A stretch of DNA of 8,502 nucleotides from CAIVAT01 sp037131145 (GCA_037131145.1 JBAXRP010000200.1:1-8502), one strand, 5' to 3'. Shown: positions 1 to 6,871, counted from the first letter of the stretch. Notes: a model not told the origin generated them from the sequence alone. Made by a program: numbers and translations.

Positions 1-477
1 GTTTATACCCGCTCACGTCACGAAAAAAAGTTAATGGAACTTCTTATTGAAAAGGAAATTGAGGCTTTTGTTCCGATGCGAAAGGTTTTGCACCAATGGA
101 GCGACAGGAAAAAACTCGTTGAAGAACCGATGATCAGGTCTTACTGCTTCGTTAAAGTCAATTTTAAAGATTATTACGAAGTGCTTAACACACATGGAGC
201 TGTAAGATATATTTGGTTTTCGGGAAAACCGGCGTCAATTCCTGAGCGTCAGATTAATACTCTGAAAGTAATAACCGGAGCGAAAATTGATGTTGATTGT
301 TTGCCCGATACCTTCAAACCGGGGGTTAAAGTGATGGTCAATTCCGGACCGCTTACCGGCGTTTGCGGCGAACTCATCTCCATTGCCCGAAAGCAGAAGG
401 TGATCATTCGCATTGATCACCTTAACCAGGTTTTGACGCTTTCTATATCGCCCCTATTACTCGATATAGAACCATAA
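1..477 (+). CDS. UpxY-type NusG-like transcription antiterminator (5' end cut by window)
   Basis: Specialised NusG paralogue that, in the family, joins the elongating RNA polymerase and lets it read through a long polysaccharide operon; it acts in the cytoplasm near the operon leader. The frame is open from base 1 and the residues before the first internal ATG (position 34) already match the family (VYTRSRHEKK), so the true start lies a few codons upstream and the ATG at 34 is not the start. 158 residues are visible. The NGN domain covers roughly the first 100 residues, with the family-like runs QWSDRKKLVEEP and RSYCFVKV. A KOW-like segment follows near the C-terminus (FKPGVKVMVNSGPLTGVCGE), ending in a strand-rich tail. 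Position at the head of sugar-nucleotide genes is typical for UpxY. Housekeeping NusG is less likely given this context and the divergent KOW. No UpxZ partner is visible. Confidence 0.88.
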   Translation, partial: VYTRSRHEKKLMELLIEKEIEAFVPMRKVLHQWSDRKKLVEEPMIRSYCFVKVNFKDYYEVLNTHGAVRYIWFSGKPASIPERQINTLKVITGAKIDVDCLPDTFKPGVKVMVNSGPLTGVCGELISIARKQKVIIRIDHLNQVLTLSISPLLLDIEP

Positions 478-580
478 TTTGTATGTTTGGAATTGATAAT
501 AAGCAACTTAAAATTAAAGGTACTGTGACCCAAAGGGCGAAGCTACGCTATTAACCATTTTTTAGACTAATCAATGCGCT
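478..580 (+). promoter_or_regulatory. 103-bp gap with a weak promoter-like box
   Basis: This AT-rich gap separates the antiterminator gene from the winged-helix gene. At 482-489 it contains TATGTTTG, an exact match to the Bacteroidota -7 consensus TAnnTTTG. No TTTG -33 box sits at the expected spacing of about 20 bp upstream, so chance occurrence is quite possible. I see no convincing terminator hairpin here. The antiterminator gene and what follows may simply share one transcript. Confidence 0.18.
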
Positions 581-1129
581 GTGTTAGATACGCTAATTAC
601 CAATAAAACCAGAATGAAGCTGCTTTTGCGGTTCTTTCTTAACCCTGAAGCCAGTTCATATCTGCGTGGACTCGAAGAAGACTTTGGAGAGTCAACAAAT
701 GCAATAAGAATTGAACTAAACAGGTTCGAAGCGGCAGGACTTTTAGTAAGTTGGGATGATAAAAATAAAAAAATGTTCGGCGCAAATCAAAATCACCCGC
801 TTTTCAACGATATAATCAGTATAATGCGTAAGCATACAGGGATTGATACTATTGTTGACAAAGTGGTAAAAAACATGGGCGACATCAAGTCCGCATATCT
901 TATAGGCTTGGTAAATGCGAAAATGATCCTGTCGCCCTTTGAATTAATTATCTTTGGTGAAAATGTTGATCTTGATTACCTCACTTCGCTGACAAATAAA
1001 TCGGCGCTATTGCTAAAACGCGATCTCATTGCCAAAATACTGCCTCCTGATGAAGAACATCATTTTATTAAAAATAACCCTCACTCATTATTGATTTGGA
1101 AAAACCATCCAAATAAAACAACACCCTGA
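581..1129 (+). CDS. Winged-helix DNA-binding protein with degenerate nucleotidyltransferase-like C-terminal domain
   Basis: 182 residues from a GTG start. Residues about 1-75 look like a winged helix-turn-helix: the opening MLDTLITNKTRMKLLLRFF, then LRGLEEDFGESTNAIRIELNRFEAAGLL as helix 2 and recognition helix, then a short wing (WDDKNKKMFGAN). Residues about 100-180 (IKSAYLIGL, ELIIFGENVD) recall the minimal nucleotidyltransferase fold that follows this domain in relatives, but the G-S...D catalytic signature is not recognisable, so catalysis is unlikely. The GTG at 581 is chosen because the start LDTLITNKTR matches the family from memory; an in-frame TAG lies just upstream, and the next candidate is the ATG at 614, which would cut into helix 1. 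No Shine-Dalgarno is seen. Its place between the antiterminator and gmd suggests a locus-specific regulator, but its target and ligand are unknown. Confidence 0.75.
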   Translation: MLDTLITNKTRMKLLLRFFLNPEASSYLRGLEEDFGESTNAIRIELNRFEAAGLLVSWDDKNKKMFGANQNHPLFNDIISIMRKHTGIDTIVDKVVKNMGDIKSAYLIGLVNAKMILSPFELIIFGENVDLDYLTSLTNKSALLLKRDLIAKILPPDEEHHFIKNNPHSLLIWKNHPNKTTP

Positions 1130-1149
1130 AAAACCCAAAAAAACTTAAT

Positions 1150-2271
1150 ATGACAAATCCAAAAACTGCCCTGATAACCGGTATCACCGGTCAGGATGGC
1201 GCATACCTGGCAGAATTTCTTTTGAAGAAAGGCTATATGGTTCATGGAATAAAGAGAAGAAGTTCTCTTTTTAACACCGACCGGATTGACCATTTGTACC
1301 AGGATCCGCACACCCAAAACCAAAACCTGTTTTTGCATTACGGCGATCTTACCGACTCGCTCAACATCACCAGGATTATTCAGGAAACCCAGCCGGATGA
1401 AATCTACAACCTCGCTGCCATGAGCCATGTAATGGTAAGTTTCGACACTCCCGAATATACAGCTAATGCCGATGGCACCGGAACATTGAGGATTCTTGAA
1501 GCCATAAGGTTGCTTGGACTGGTTGAAAAAACGAGAATATATCAGGCTTCCACGTCCGAATTGTACGGAAAGGTTCAGGAAATTCCCCAGACTGAAAAAA
1601 CTCCGTTCTATCCCCGAAGTCCTTACGCAGTTGCCAAACTCTATGCCTACTGGATAACGGTTAATTACCGCGAAGCCTATAATCTTTTTGCAAGCAATGG
1701 AATACTTTTCAACCATGAATCTCCCATCAGAGGCGAAACCTTTGTCACCAGAAAAATTACAAGAGCGGTTGCGCGTATCGCTGTGGGATTGCAGGACAAA
1801 CTCTACATGGGCAACTTGTCGTCGCAACGCGACTGGGGACATGCGAAGGATTATATCAAAGCAATGTGGTTGATTCTCCAGCATCATAAACCCGATGATT
1901 TCGTTATTGCAACAGGAGTTACTACTCCTGTGAGGGATTTCATCAGGAAAGCTTTTCTTGAACTTGGACTTCAGGTTGAGTTTAGCGGCGAAGGCGCCAA
2001 TGAAAAAGGAATTATTGCCGCAACCACGAATAGCGACTTGTCACACCTCGTTAACAAAGAGGTGATTTCGGTTGACCCGCGCTACTTCAGACCAACCGAG
2101 GTGGAACTGCTGATTGGGGATGCGGCCAAAGCAAGAACCGAATTAAACTGGATTCCTGAATTTACTCTCGACGCGTTGATCAAAGATATGATACAAGCCG
2201 ATTACCGGTTGATGCAAAAAGAAAAATTCCTCAGGGAAAACGGTTTTAACACGCTGAATTATTTCGAATAA
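1150..2271 (+). CDS. gmd: GDP-mannose 4,6-dehydratase
   Basis: Converts GDP-D-mannose to GDP-4-keto-6-deoxy-D-mannose, first step to GDP-L-fucose (also GDP-rhamnose or perosamine), in the cytoplasm with bound NADP(H). At 373 residues it is the normal family length. The extended-SDR Rossmann motif GITGQDG is at 11-17, followed by the cofactor-binding RRSS segment at 36-39. The catalytic set is intact: Thr135 and Glu137 in ASTSELYG, and Tyr159/Lys163 in PRSPYAVAK. The substrate-binding stretch NHESPIRGETFVTRKITRA (188-206) is the Gmd hallmark. The ATG at 1150 is 20 bp after the preceding stop; there is no good Shine-Dalgarno. It is followed 22 bp later by fcl, the usual partner. Nothing is broken or missing, and the identification is firm. 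Confidence 0.97.
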   Translation: MTNPKTALITGITGQDGAYLAEFLLKKGYMVHGIKRRSSLFNTDRIDHLYQDPHTQNQNLFLHYGDLTDSLNITRIIQETQPDEIYNLAAMSHVMVSFDTPEYTANADGTGTLRILEAIRLLGLVEKTRIYQASTSELYGKVQEIPQTEKTPFYPRSPYAVAKLYAYWITVNYREAYNLFASNGILFNHESPIRGETFVTRKITRAVARIAVGLQDKLYMGNLSSQRDWGHAKDYIKAMWLILQHHKPDDFVIATGVTTPVRDFIRKAFLELGLQVEFSGEGANEKGIIAATTNSDLSHLVNKEVISVDPRYFRPTEVELLIGDAAKARTELNWIPEFTLDALIKDMIQADYRLMQKEKFLRENGFNTLNYFE

Positions 2272-2293
2272 CAAAGAAAGAACATATTTGCTC

Positions 2294-3424
2294 ATGAAAA
2301 AAAACGCCAAAATATACATCGCCGGTCATCTGGGAATGGTTGGTTCAGCAATCCACAGAAACCTTATTGCACAGGGATTTTCGAATTTCGTTCTACGAAC
2401 CCTTGAAGAACTTGACCTTACGAGGCAGCAGGCTGTTGAAGATTTCTTTGAAAAAGAACAGCCTGAATATGTAATTCTTGCCGCCGCCAAAGTTGGCGGA
2501 ATCCATGCCAACAATGTTTACCGGGCACAGTTTATTTATGAAAATCTGCAGATTCAGAATAATATCATCCATCAAAGCTATTTAACCGGCGTAAAAAAAC
2601 TGCTTTTTCTCGGCAGTTCCTGCATCTATCCTAAAAATGCGCCTCAGCCTTTAAAGGAGGAATATCTCCTCACCGGATTACTTGAATCAACAAATGAACC
2701 TTATGCTATTGCCAAAATCGCCGGCATTAAAATGTGCGAAAGTTATACCCGCCAGTATGGCTGTAACTTCATCTCCGTAATGCCAACCAACCTTTACGGA
2801 CCCAACGACAACTACAACCTCGAAACCTCTCATGTTCTGCCCGCTATCATTCGCAAAATACACCTTGCACATTGCCTTGAAACAGATAACTGGCAAGCCA
2901 TACGAAAAGATATTAACAAACGCCCCATCGAATCAATTAATGGTAATTCCACCAATGAAGAAATAACCAGTATCATAAAAAAATACGGAATCCTCGTCAA
3001 CTTACCAACTTACCAACTTACCAACTTACCAACTTACCAGCTTACCAACTTACCAACTTCCATAACCCTCTGGGGAACCGGCAAGGTTTTCCGCGAATTC
3101 ATGCATGTCGACGACATGGCGTCAGCCTGTATCAAGGTTATGGAAGAGGTGAGCATTGACGACCTCATAAATATTGACAAAACGCAGATCACAACTTATC
3201 TGAATATAGGCACTGGCATTGATCAAACAATTAGCGACCTGGTTCAGGTCATAAAAAAAATCATCGGTTTTGAGGGCGAAATAAGTTATGACCACACCAA
3301 ACCCGATGGAACTTACCGGAAATTACTCGATGTTTCAAGATTACAGAAACTTGGCTTTAAACCGAAATATTCCCTCGAAGGCGGCATTGAGCATGTTTAT
3401 AAAAGATATCTTGAAGATCAATAA
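2294..3424 (+). CDS. fcl: GDP-L-fucose synthase with repeat-containing insertion
   Basis: Epimerises at C3 and C5 and reduces at C4 of GDP-4-keto-6-deoxy-mannose, using NADPH, to give GDP-L-fucose; it uses the product of the upstream gmd. I start it at the ATG at 2294 (376 residues) rather than the in-frame TTG at 2288. The Rossmann motif GHLGMVG is at 11-17. Catalytic residues are present: Ser108 and Cys110 in GSSCIYP, Tyr137/Lys141 in PYAIAK, and His180 in NLETSH. The protein is about 55 residues longer than E. coli Fcl (about 321). The extra length is mostly an insertion at about 190-257, of which 190-233 resembles that of Bacteroides-type Fcl (KDINKRPIESINGNS, IIKKYGI). Its end, residues 236-255, is a tandem LPTYQLTN repeat from an octanucleotide DNA array. 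The enzyme core resumes with LWGTG, REFMHVDDMA and a normal C-terminus, so the present allele should encode an intact enzyme. Confidence 0.94.
   Translation: MKKNAKIYIAGHLGMVGSAIHRNLIAQGFSNFVLRTLEELDLTRQQAVEDFFEKEQPEYVILAAAKVGGIHANNVYRAQFIYENLQIQNNIIHQSYLTGVKKLLFLGSSCIYPKNAPQPLKEEYLLTGLLESTNEPYAIAKIAGIKMCESYTRQYGCNFISVMPTNLYGPNDNYNLETSHVLPAIIRKIHLAHCLETDNWQAIRKDINKRPIESINGNSTNEEITSIIKKYGILVNLPTYQLTNLPTYQLTNLPTSITLWGTGKVFREFMHVDDMASACIKVMEEVSIDDLINIDKTQITTYLNIGTGIDQTISDLVQVIKKIIGFEGEISYDHTKPDGTYRKLLDVSRLQKLGFKPKYSLEGGIEHVYKRYLEDQ
3001..3059 (+). repeat. Octanucleotide tandem repeat (CTTACCAA)7 inside fcl
   Basis: Seven contiguous 8-bp units lie at 3001-3056, followed by a partial CTT (3057-3059). 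Six are CTTACCAA; the fifth (3033-3040) is CTTACCAG. Three DNA units equal 24 bp, which gives an 8-residue protein period (NLPTYQLT, twice, then NLPT). Since 8 is not divisible by 3, a change of one or two units shifts frame. By my reading, gain of one unit meets TAA at 3063-3065 and loss of one unit meets TGA at 3157-3159. In the sequenced state the frame is open. Confidence 0.95.
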
Positions 3425-3469
3425 TCAGAAAACCTGCAACTCTTATATCACTCATATAAATCAATCTAA

Positions 3470-5116
3470 ATGAAAACTGACCAAATTTATTCTATTGCTC
3501 CCTCCGGGGAAAAATTTATTGTGCCGGCAAAATCCGATTACGACAACGAACTGATCCGGATTGAAAACCTTGTTAACATAGCGAGAAAAGAAAAAAAGGA
3601 GATCGTGGTCGTTATGGGACTTGGTTTCGTAGGCGCAGTTATGGCTGCAATTGTTGCCGATACCAAAGATGACAAAGGAAACAATTCCAAATTTGTTATT
3701 GGATGTCAAAGACCTTCTCCCCGATCATTCTGGAAAATTCCTATGATTAACCGCGGTGAAGCTCCCGTTAAAGCCGAAGATCCTGAGGTTGACATTCTCA
3801 TCAGCCGCTGCGTTACGCAGAAGAAAAGTCTGGTTGCAACTTACAACAGCGAATGTTTGAAATTTGCCGATTGCGTTGTGGTTGACGTTCAATGCGACTT
3901 TGCAAAAAAGGAGCTTGGCAACATGAAAAGCGGCGAAGCCGATATGGCTGCTCTCGAAGATACGATGCGAACCATCGGCGAGAAAATTCAACCCGAATGT
4001 CTTGTCCTGATTGAAACAACGGTAGCTCCCGGAACCACTGAGTTTGTCGCGTGGCCCATCCTGAAAAAAGAATTTGCGAAACGTGAGATTAATCAGATTC
4101 CATTGTTAGCGCACAGTTTCGAACGCGTAATGCCCGGAAAGCAGTATGTGGCGAGCATCCGCGACTTCTGGCGGGTTTGCTCGGGATGTGAATCAATTGC
4201 GAGGGGAAGAGTTGAGAAATTCCTTCACGAAGTGCTCAATACCAAAGATTTTCCCTTAACCGTAATGGATCGTCCGATTGAATCGGAAACCACCAAGATC
4301 GTCGAAAATTCATACCGCGCTACCATCCTCGCCTACCTCAATGAATGGAGCCTGTTTGCCGAGCGTAATGGCGTTGACCTTATCAAGGTTATCAATGCCA
4401 TCAAAATGCGTCCGACCCACAGCAACATGATTTTTCCCGGTCCCGGCATTGGCGGGTACTGTTTACCCAAGGATGGCGGACTGGGTTTCTGGGCTTACGA
4501 GCATATCCTCGGATTTGAAGACGGCGAAAAGATATTCAAGATCACGCCCACAGCCATTGACATCAACGACACCCGCGCCCTGCATGTTGCCGAACTTACA
4601 CGCGACGCTTTAAGGAATATGGGCAGGTACATTGCCGGGTCAAAAGTATTAATTTGCGGCGCCAGTTACCGCCAGGATGTGGGCGATACCCGTTACAGCG
4701 GAAGCGAGCTGGTGGTTCGTAAACTCACTGAGATGAGCGCCGAGCTGCGAATTCACGATCCTTATGTTGACCATTGGTATGAACTTGAAGAACAGGATAC
4801 CTATCCATCTCCGGGCAGTTCATGGAAACGGTTCTTCAGAAACCAGGAAGGATTGAAGCAATCGGTAGTTGAAAAAGACCTTGAAAAATCGCTGAAAGGC
4901 GTTGAAGCTATTATCCTTGCCGTTCCTCATTCTCAGTATATGAACCTCAATCCTGAGGAGATTGTAAAATGGGCGGGTAATCCAATTGCCGTTATTGATG
5001 CTTTTGGCATTTTGACTGACGACCAGATCAGGGAGTATTTTAAACTCGGATGCGAAGTTAAGGCGCTGGGAAGAGGGCATATTTCCAGGCTGAAGCAGGA
5101 GATAAGAAATAAATAG
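3470..5116 (+). CDS. Nucleotide-sugar 6-dehydrogenase (UDP-glucose/GDP-mannose dehydrogenase family)
   Basis: The family oxidises C6 of a nucleotide sugar to the uronic acid using NAD(P)+. The N-terminal Rossmann domain begins late: GLGFVG is at residues 50-55, after about 44 extra residues. IETTVAPGTT (181-190) and FERVMPG (217-223) are the usual active-site loops. The middle domain has Lys276 and Asn280 in ETTKIVEN. The catalytic cysteine is Cys331 in GPGIGGYCLPKDG. The C-terminal UDP-binding domain starts near 390 (VLICGASYRQDVGDTRYS) and ends in the typical ALGRGH. At 548 residues it is over 100 longer than the common bacterial enzyme, from the N-terminal extension, a longer loop at about 65-100 and an insertion at about 438-465. 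The expected Asp after beta-2 (GVD) appears replaced by GCQRPS. The substrate (UDP-Glc, UDP-ManNAc, UDP-GlcNAc or other) cannot be read from the sequence. Function class is firm, product open. Confidence 0.9.
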   Translation: MKTDQIYSIAPSGEKFIVPAKSDYDNELIRIENLVNIARKEKKEIVVVMGLGFVGAVMAAIVADTKDDKGNNSKFVIGCQRPSPRSFWKIPMINRGEAPVKAEDPEVDILISRCVTQKKSLVATYNSECLKFADCVVVDVQCDFAKKELGNMKSGEADMAALEDTMRTIGEKIQPECLVLIETTVAPGTTEFVAWPILKKEFAKREINQIPLLAHSFERVMPGKQYVASIRDFWRVCSGCESIARGRVEKFLHEVLNTKDFPLTVMDRPIESETTKIVENSYRATILAYLNEWSLFAERNGVDLIKVINAIKMRPTHSNMIFPGPGIGGYCLPKDGGLGFWAYEHILGFEDGEKIFKITPTAIDINDTRALHVAELTRDALRNMGRYIAGSKVLICGASYRQDVGDTRYSGSELVVRKLTEMSAELRIHDPYVDHWYELEEQDTYPSPGSSWKRFFRNQEGLKQSVVEKDLEKSLKGVEAIILAVPHSQYMNLNPEEIVKWAGNPIAVIDAFGILTDDQIREYFKLGCEVKALGRGHISRLKQEIRNK

Positions 5117-5132
5117 CAGTCAGATTGCGCCA

Positions 5133-5540
5133 ATGGAAGCAGAAATAATCCAATTGCCAAAACTTGAAGATCCTCGTGGAAACCTCTCCTTCATTGAGGA
5201 GGAGAGGCATATCCCGTTCAAAATCAACCGGACTTACTGGATCTATGATGTTCCTGGCGGGCAGGTAAGGGGCGGTCACGCTTTCAGGGAGCAGCAGGAA
5301 TTTATAGTGGCGCTTTCGGGTAGCTTTGAAGTTGAGGTGCATGACGGCGTTAAATGTCAGGTATTTTCGCTCAACCGCTCTTACTACGGACTTTTCATTC
5401 CCGCCGGATTATGGCGCGGCATGCAGAATTTCTCCACCAATTCCCTCGCGCTGGTGCTAAGTTCAACTCATTTCGATGAAAAAGATTATATCAGGAATTT
5501 CGACGACTTTTTAACTTTCAGACAAAATGCCGCGAAGTAG
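5133..5540 (+). CDS. FdtA/WxcM-like sugar 3,4-ketoisomerase family cupin, HAF variant
   Basis: 135 residues forming a single cupin domain. The FdtA/QdtA/WxcM family isomerises dTDP-4-keto-6-deoxyglucose to the 3-keto sugar, the step before 3-amination. Family landmarks are DPRGNLSFIEE (13-23), INRTYWIYDVPGG (31-43), RGGHAFREQQE (46-56), LSGSFEVEVHDG (61-72) and the C-terminal YIRNFDDF. The paired histidines of the family motif (H-A-H) are reduced here to His49-Ala-Phe51, so the second is lost. It starts 16 bp after the dehydrogenase and overlaps the next gene, its closest visible relative, by 14 bp. A strong hairpin (5183-5207) lies early in the gene. It could be a ketoisomerase with altered specificity, an epimerase-like cupin, or a non-catalytic partner of the second copy. 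Family is certain, activity is not. Confidence 0.85.
   Translation: MEAEIIQLPKLEDPRGNLSFIEEERHIPFKINRTYWIYDVPGGQVRGGHAFREQQEFIVALSGSFEVEVHDGVKCQVFSLNRSYYGLFIPAGLWRGMQNFSTNSLALVLSSTHFDEKDYIRNFDDFLTFRQNAAK
5183..5207 (+). other. Strong intragenic hairpin early in first cupin gene
   Basis: CCTCTCCTTC (5183-5192) pairs with GAGGAGAGG preceded by G (5198-5207) to give a 10-bp stem with one G-U and a 5-nt loop. It lies about 50 nt into the coding region, with no T-tract after it, so it is not an intrinsic terminator. It may be a coincidence of coding sequence or may affect translation. Confidence 0.4.
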
Positions 5541-5943
5541 CGTTTTCGATTGCGTGATTCTGCCCTTGAACAAAATCCACAACAGGGCAGGGAATATCAC
5601 AATTCTGGAAGGTCGGAATAACGTGCCTTTTGATATCAGGCGGATTTATTACCTGTACGATATTCCCGGCGGCGAATCGCGGGGCGGGCACGCCCATAAA
5701 GAGCTGACCCAAATGATAGTTGCGGCAAGCGGCGCATTCAACGTGCTTTTGAACGATGGAAAGAATCAGAAGATAGTAACATTGAACCGCCCCGATTACG
5801 GATTATTGGTAACGCCCTGGATTTGGCGGGAATTGCTCGATTTTTCTTCGGGAGCGATCTGTTTGGTTCTGGCGTCGCACAAATATGATGAAAACGATTA
5901 TATGAGGGATTTTCATGATTTCCAGGGAAAAGCCCATGATTGA
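5527..5943 (+). CDS. FdtA/QdtA-like dTDP-4-keto-6-deoxyglucose 3,4-ketoisomerase
   Basis: 138 residues, a single cupin domain colinear with the preceding gene. Landmarks are RAGNITILE (20-28), IRRIYYLYDIPGGESRGGHA (37-56), His55-Ala-His57 followed by KELTQ, and LNRPDYGLLVTPWIWRELLDFS (86-107), then a C-terminal YDENDYMRDFHDF. Both histidines of the family's active-site pair are present, unlike copy one, so this is the better candidate for the working ketoisomerase. It would produce dTDP-3-keto-6-deoxy-galactose (FdtA) or -glucose (QdtA) in the cytoplasm; the sequence alone does not tell me which, so no symbol is assigned. The ATG at 5527 lies inside the end of the upstream gene and suggests translational coupling. 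The DegT aminotransferase and beta-helix acyltransferase downstream fit a 3-acylamino-3,6-dideoxyhexose pathway. Confidence 0.87.
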   Translation: MPRSSVFDCVILPLNKIHNRAGNITILEGRNNVPFDIRRIYYLYDIPGGESRGGHAHKELTQMIVAASGAFNVLLNDGKNQKIVTLNRPDYGLLVTPWIWRELLDFSSGAICLVLASHKYDENDYMRDFHDFQGKAHD

Positions 5944-6871
5944 ATTAAAAAGGTTCGAAGCCGCGGATTCTGATATTTGGGATGAGTTCCTTCTCCGCTC
6001 CCGCGCCGACACTTTCCTGTTCCTGCGGAAATACATGGATTACCATGCCGACCGGTTTTCCGATCATTCATTTCTTATTTACCGCAAAGGCAAACTACAC
6101 GGAGTTTTACCGGGAAACCGCGTTGGCTCCACTTTTTTCTCCCATCAGGGACTGACATATGGCGGCTTGGTTTTATCAGCGGCAGTAACTGCTGCAGAAG
6201 TCCTTCATATCTTTAATCTTTTAAATGACAGATTGGGCGCAGACGGAATTCAAAAGGTAATTTATAAACCACTGCCGCCTATCTATCAAAAATTCCCCAT
6301 GCAGGAAGACATTTATGCCCTTTATAAATTGGGAGCCGTGAAGATCGGTTGCAATTTATCTTCTTCTATTTTTCAGCGTCAGAAAATTCAATTTACTGAA
6401 TCAAGAAAAAGCGGGATCAGAAAAAGCAAACAGGCAGGGATCAGAATCGAAACCGGAGATGATTTCCATGAGTTCTGGACGATTCTTGAAAATACCCTTC
6501 AAAATCGTCATAAAACAAAACCTGCCCATACAGTTGATGAAATATCGCGTTTGCAAAAACTTTTTCCCGAAAACATAAGGTTCCACGTTGCAATGCATGG
6601 CAGCGAAACTGTTGCAGGTTGCGTAATGTACATCATGCAACAGGTTGTGCATGTGCAATACATTTCAGCCAATGCGCCGGGAAAACAAACCGGCGCGCTT
6701 GACCTGCTGTTCGATAAACTGATCAACGAAGTATATATTGATTTCCCTGTTTTTGACTTTGGCAGTTCAACAGTAGGTCTGGGTGAATTTTTAAACGAAA
6801 GTTTAATTTTTCAAAAGGAAGGATTTGGCGGGAGAGGCACACTTTACGAGATTTATCAGTATAATCTGTGA
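5936..6871 (+). CDS. FemAB/GNAT-type acyl- or aminoacyltransferase
   Basis: 311 residues from the ATG at 5936, which overlaps the previous stop by 8 nt (ATGATTGA). An in-frame ATG at 5915 would add 7 residues, but MIELKRF is the natural family start and AGGGA lies about 9 nt before it. I recognise two GNAT-like halves as in FemAB-related proteins: N-terminal with TFLFLRKYMDYHADRFSDHS (27-46), and C-terminal from about 150 with SRKSGIRKSKQAGI, then VAMHGSETVAGCVMYIMQQV (218-237) as acyl-donor-fold strands, and FDFGSSTVGLGEFLNES (273-289) near the end. FemAB relatives transfer amino acids or acyl groups to amino groups. In a sugar locus the acceptor may be an amino sugar, but that is inference. 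No membrane segment or signal peptide is seen. It overlaps the next gene by 4 nt. Confidence 0.72.
   Translation: MIELKRFEAADSDIWDEFLLRSRADTFLFLRKYMDYHADRFSDHSFLIYRKGKLHGVLPGNRVGSTFFSHQGLTYGGLVLSAAVTAAEVLHIFNLLNDRLGADGIQKVIYKPLPPIYQKFPMQEDIYALYKLGAVKIGCNLSSSIFQRQKIQFTESRKSGIRKSKQAGIRIETGDDFHEFWTILENTLQNRHKTKPAHTVDEISRLQKLFPENIRFHVAMHGSETVAGCVMYIMQQVVHVQYISANAPGKQTGALDLLFDKLINEVYIDFPVFDFGSSTVGLGEFLNESLIFQKEGFGGRGTLYEIYQYNL

Noticed and set aside
34..36. ATG at 34 as the antiterminator start
   Set aside because: Upstream in-frame residues back to base 1 already match the NusG N-terminal domain, so the gene is cut by the window edge.
527..565. Rho-independent terminator in the gap after the antiterminator gene
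   Set aside because: There is a short T-run at 558-563, but only 3-bp pairings precede it; there is no stable stem.
1081..1887. 268-codon open frame on the minus strand opposite gmd
   Set aside because: It lies antisense to a fully convincing gmd, its translation is Cys/Phe/Ser-rich without recognisable motifs, and such long antisense frames commonly arise from codon bias of the real gene.
1913..1930. Perfect 7-bp inverted repeat (CAGGAGT / ACTCCTG, 4-nt loop) inside gmd as a terminator
   Set aside because: There is no following T-tract, it lies mid-gene, and it encodes conserved-looking residues (TGVTTPV); it is most likely coding coincidence.
2288..2293. TTG at 2288 as the fcl start
   Set aside because: The ATG at 2294 is two codons later and gives a normal family N-terminus (MKKNAKIYIAGHLG).
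3001..3059. Possible CRISPR-like repeat array
   Set aside because: Units are 8 bp, directly adjacent with no spacers, and inside a coding region; this is a simple tandem repeat.
5058..5342. Minus-strand open frames across the dehydrogenase/cupin junction
   Set aside because: They overlap two well-supported genes on the other strand and show no family resemblance; they are shadows.
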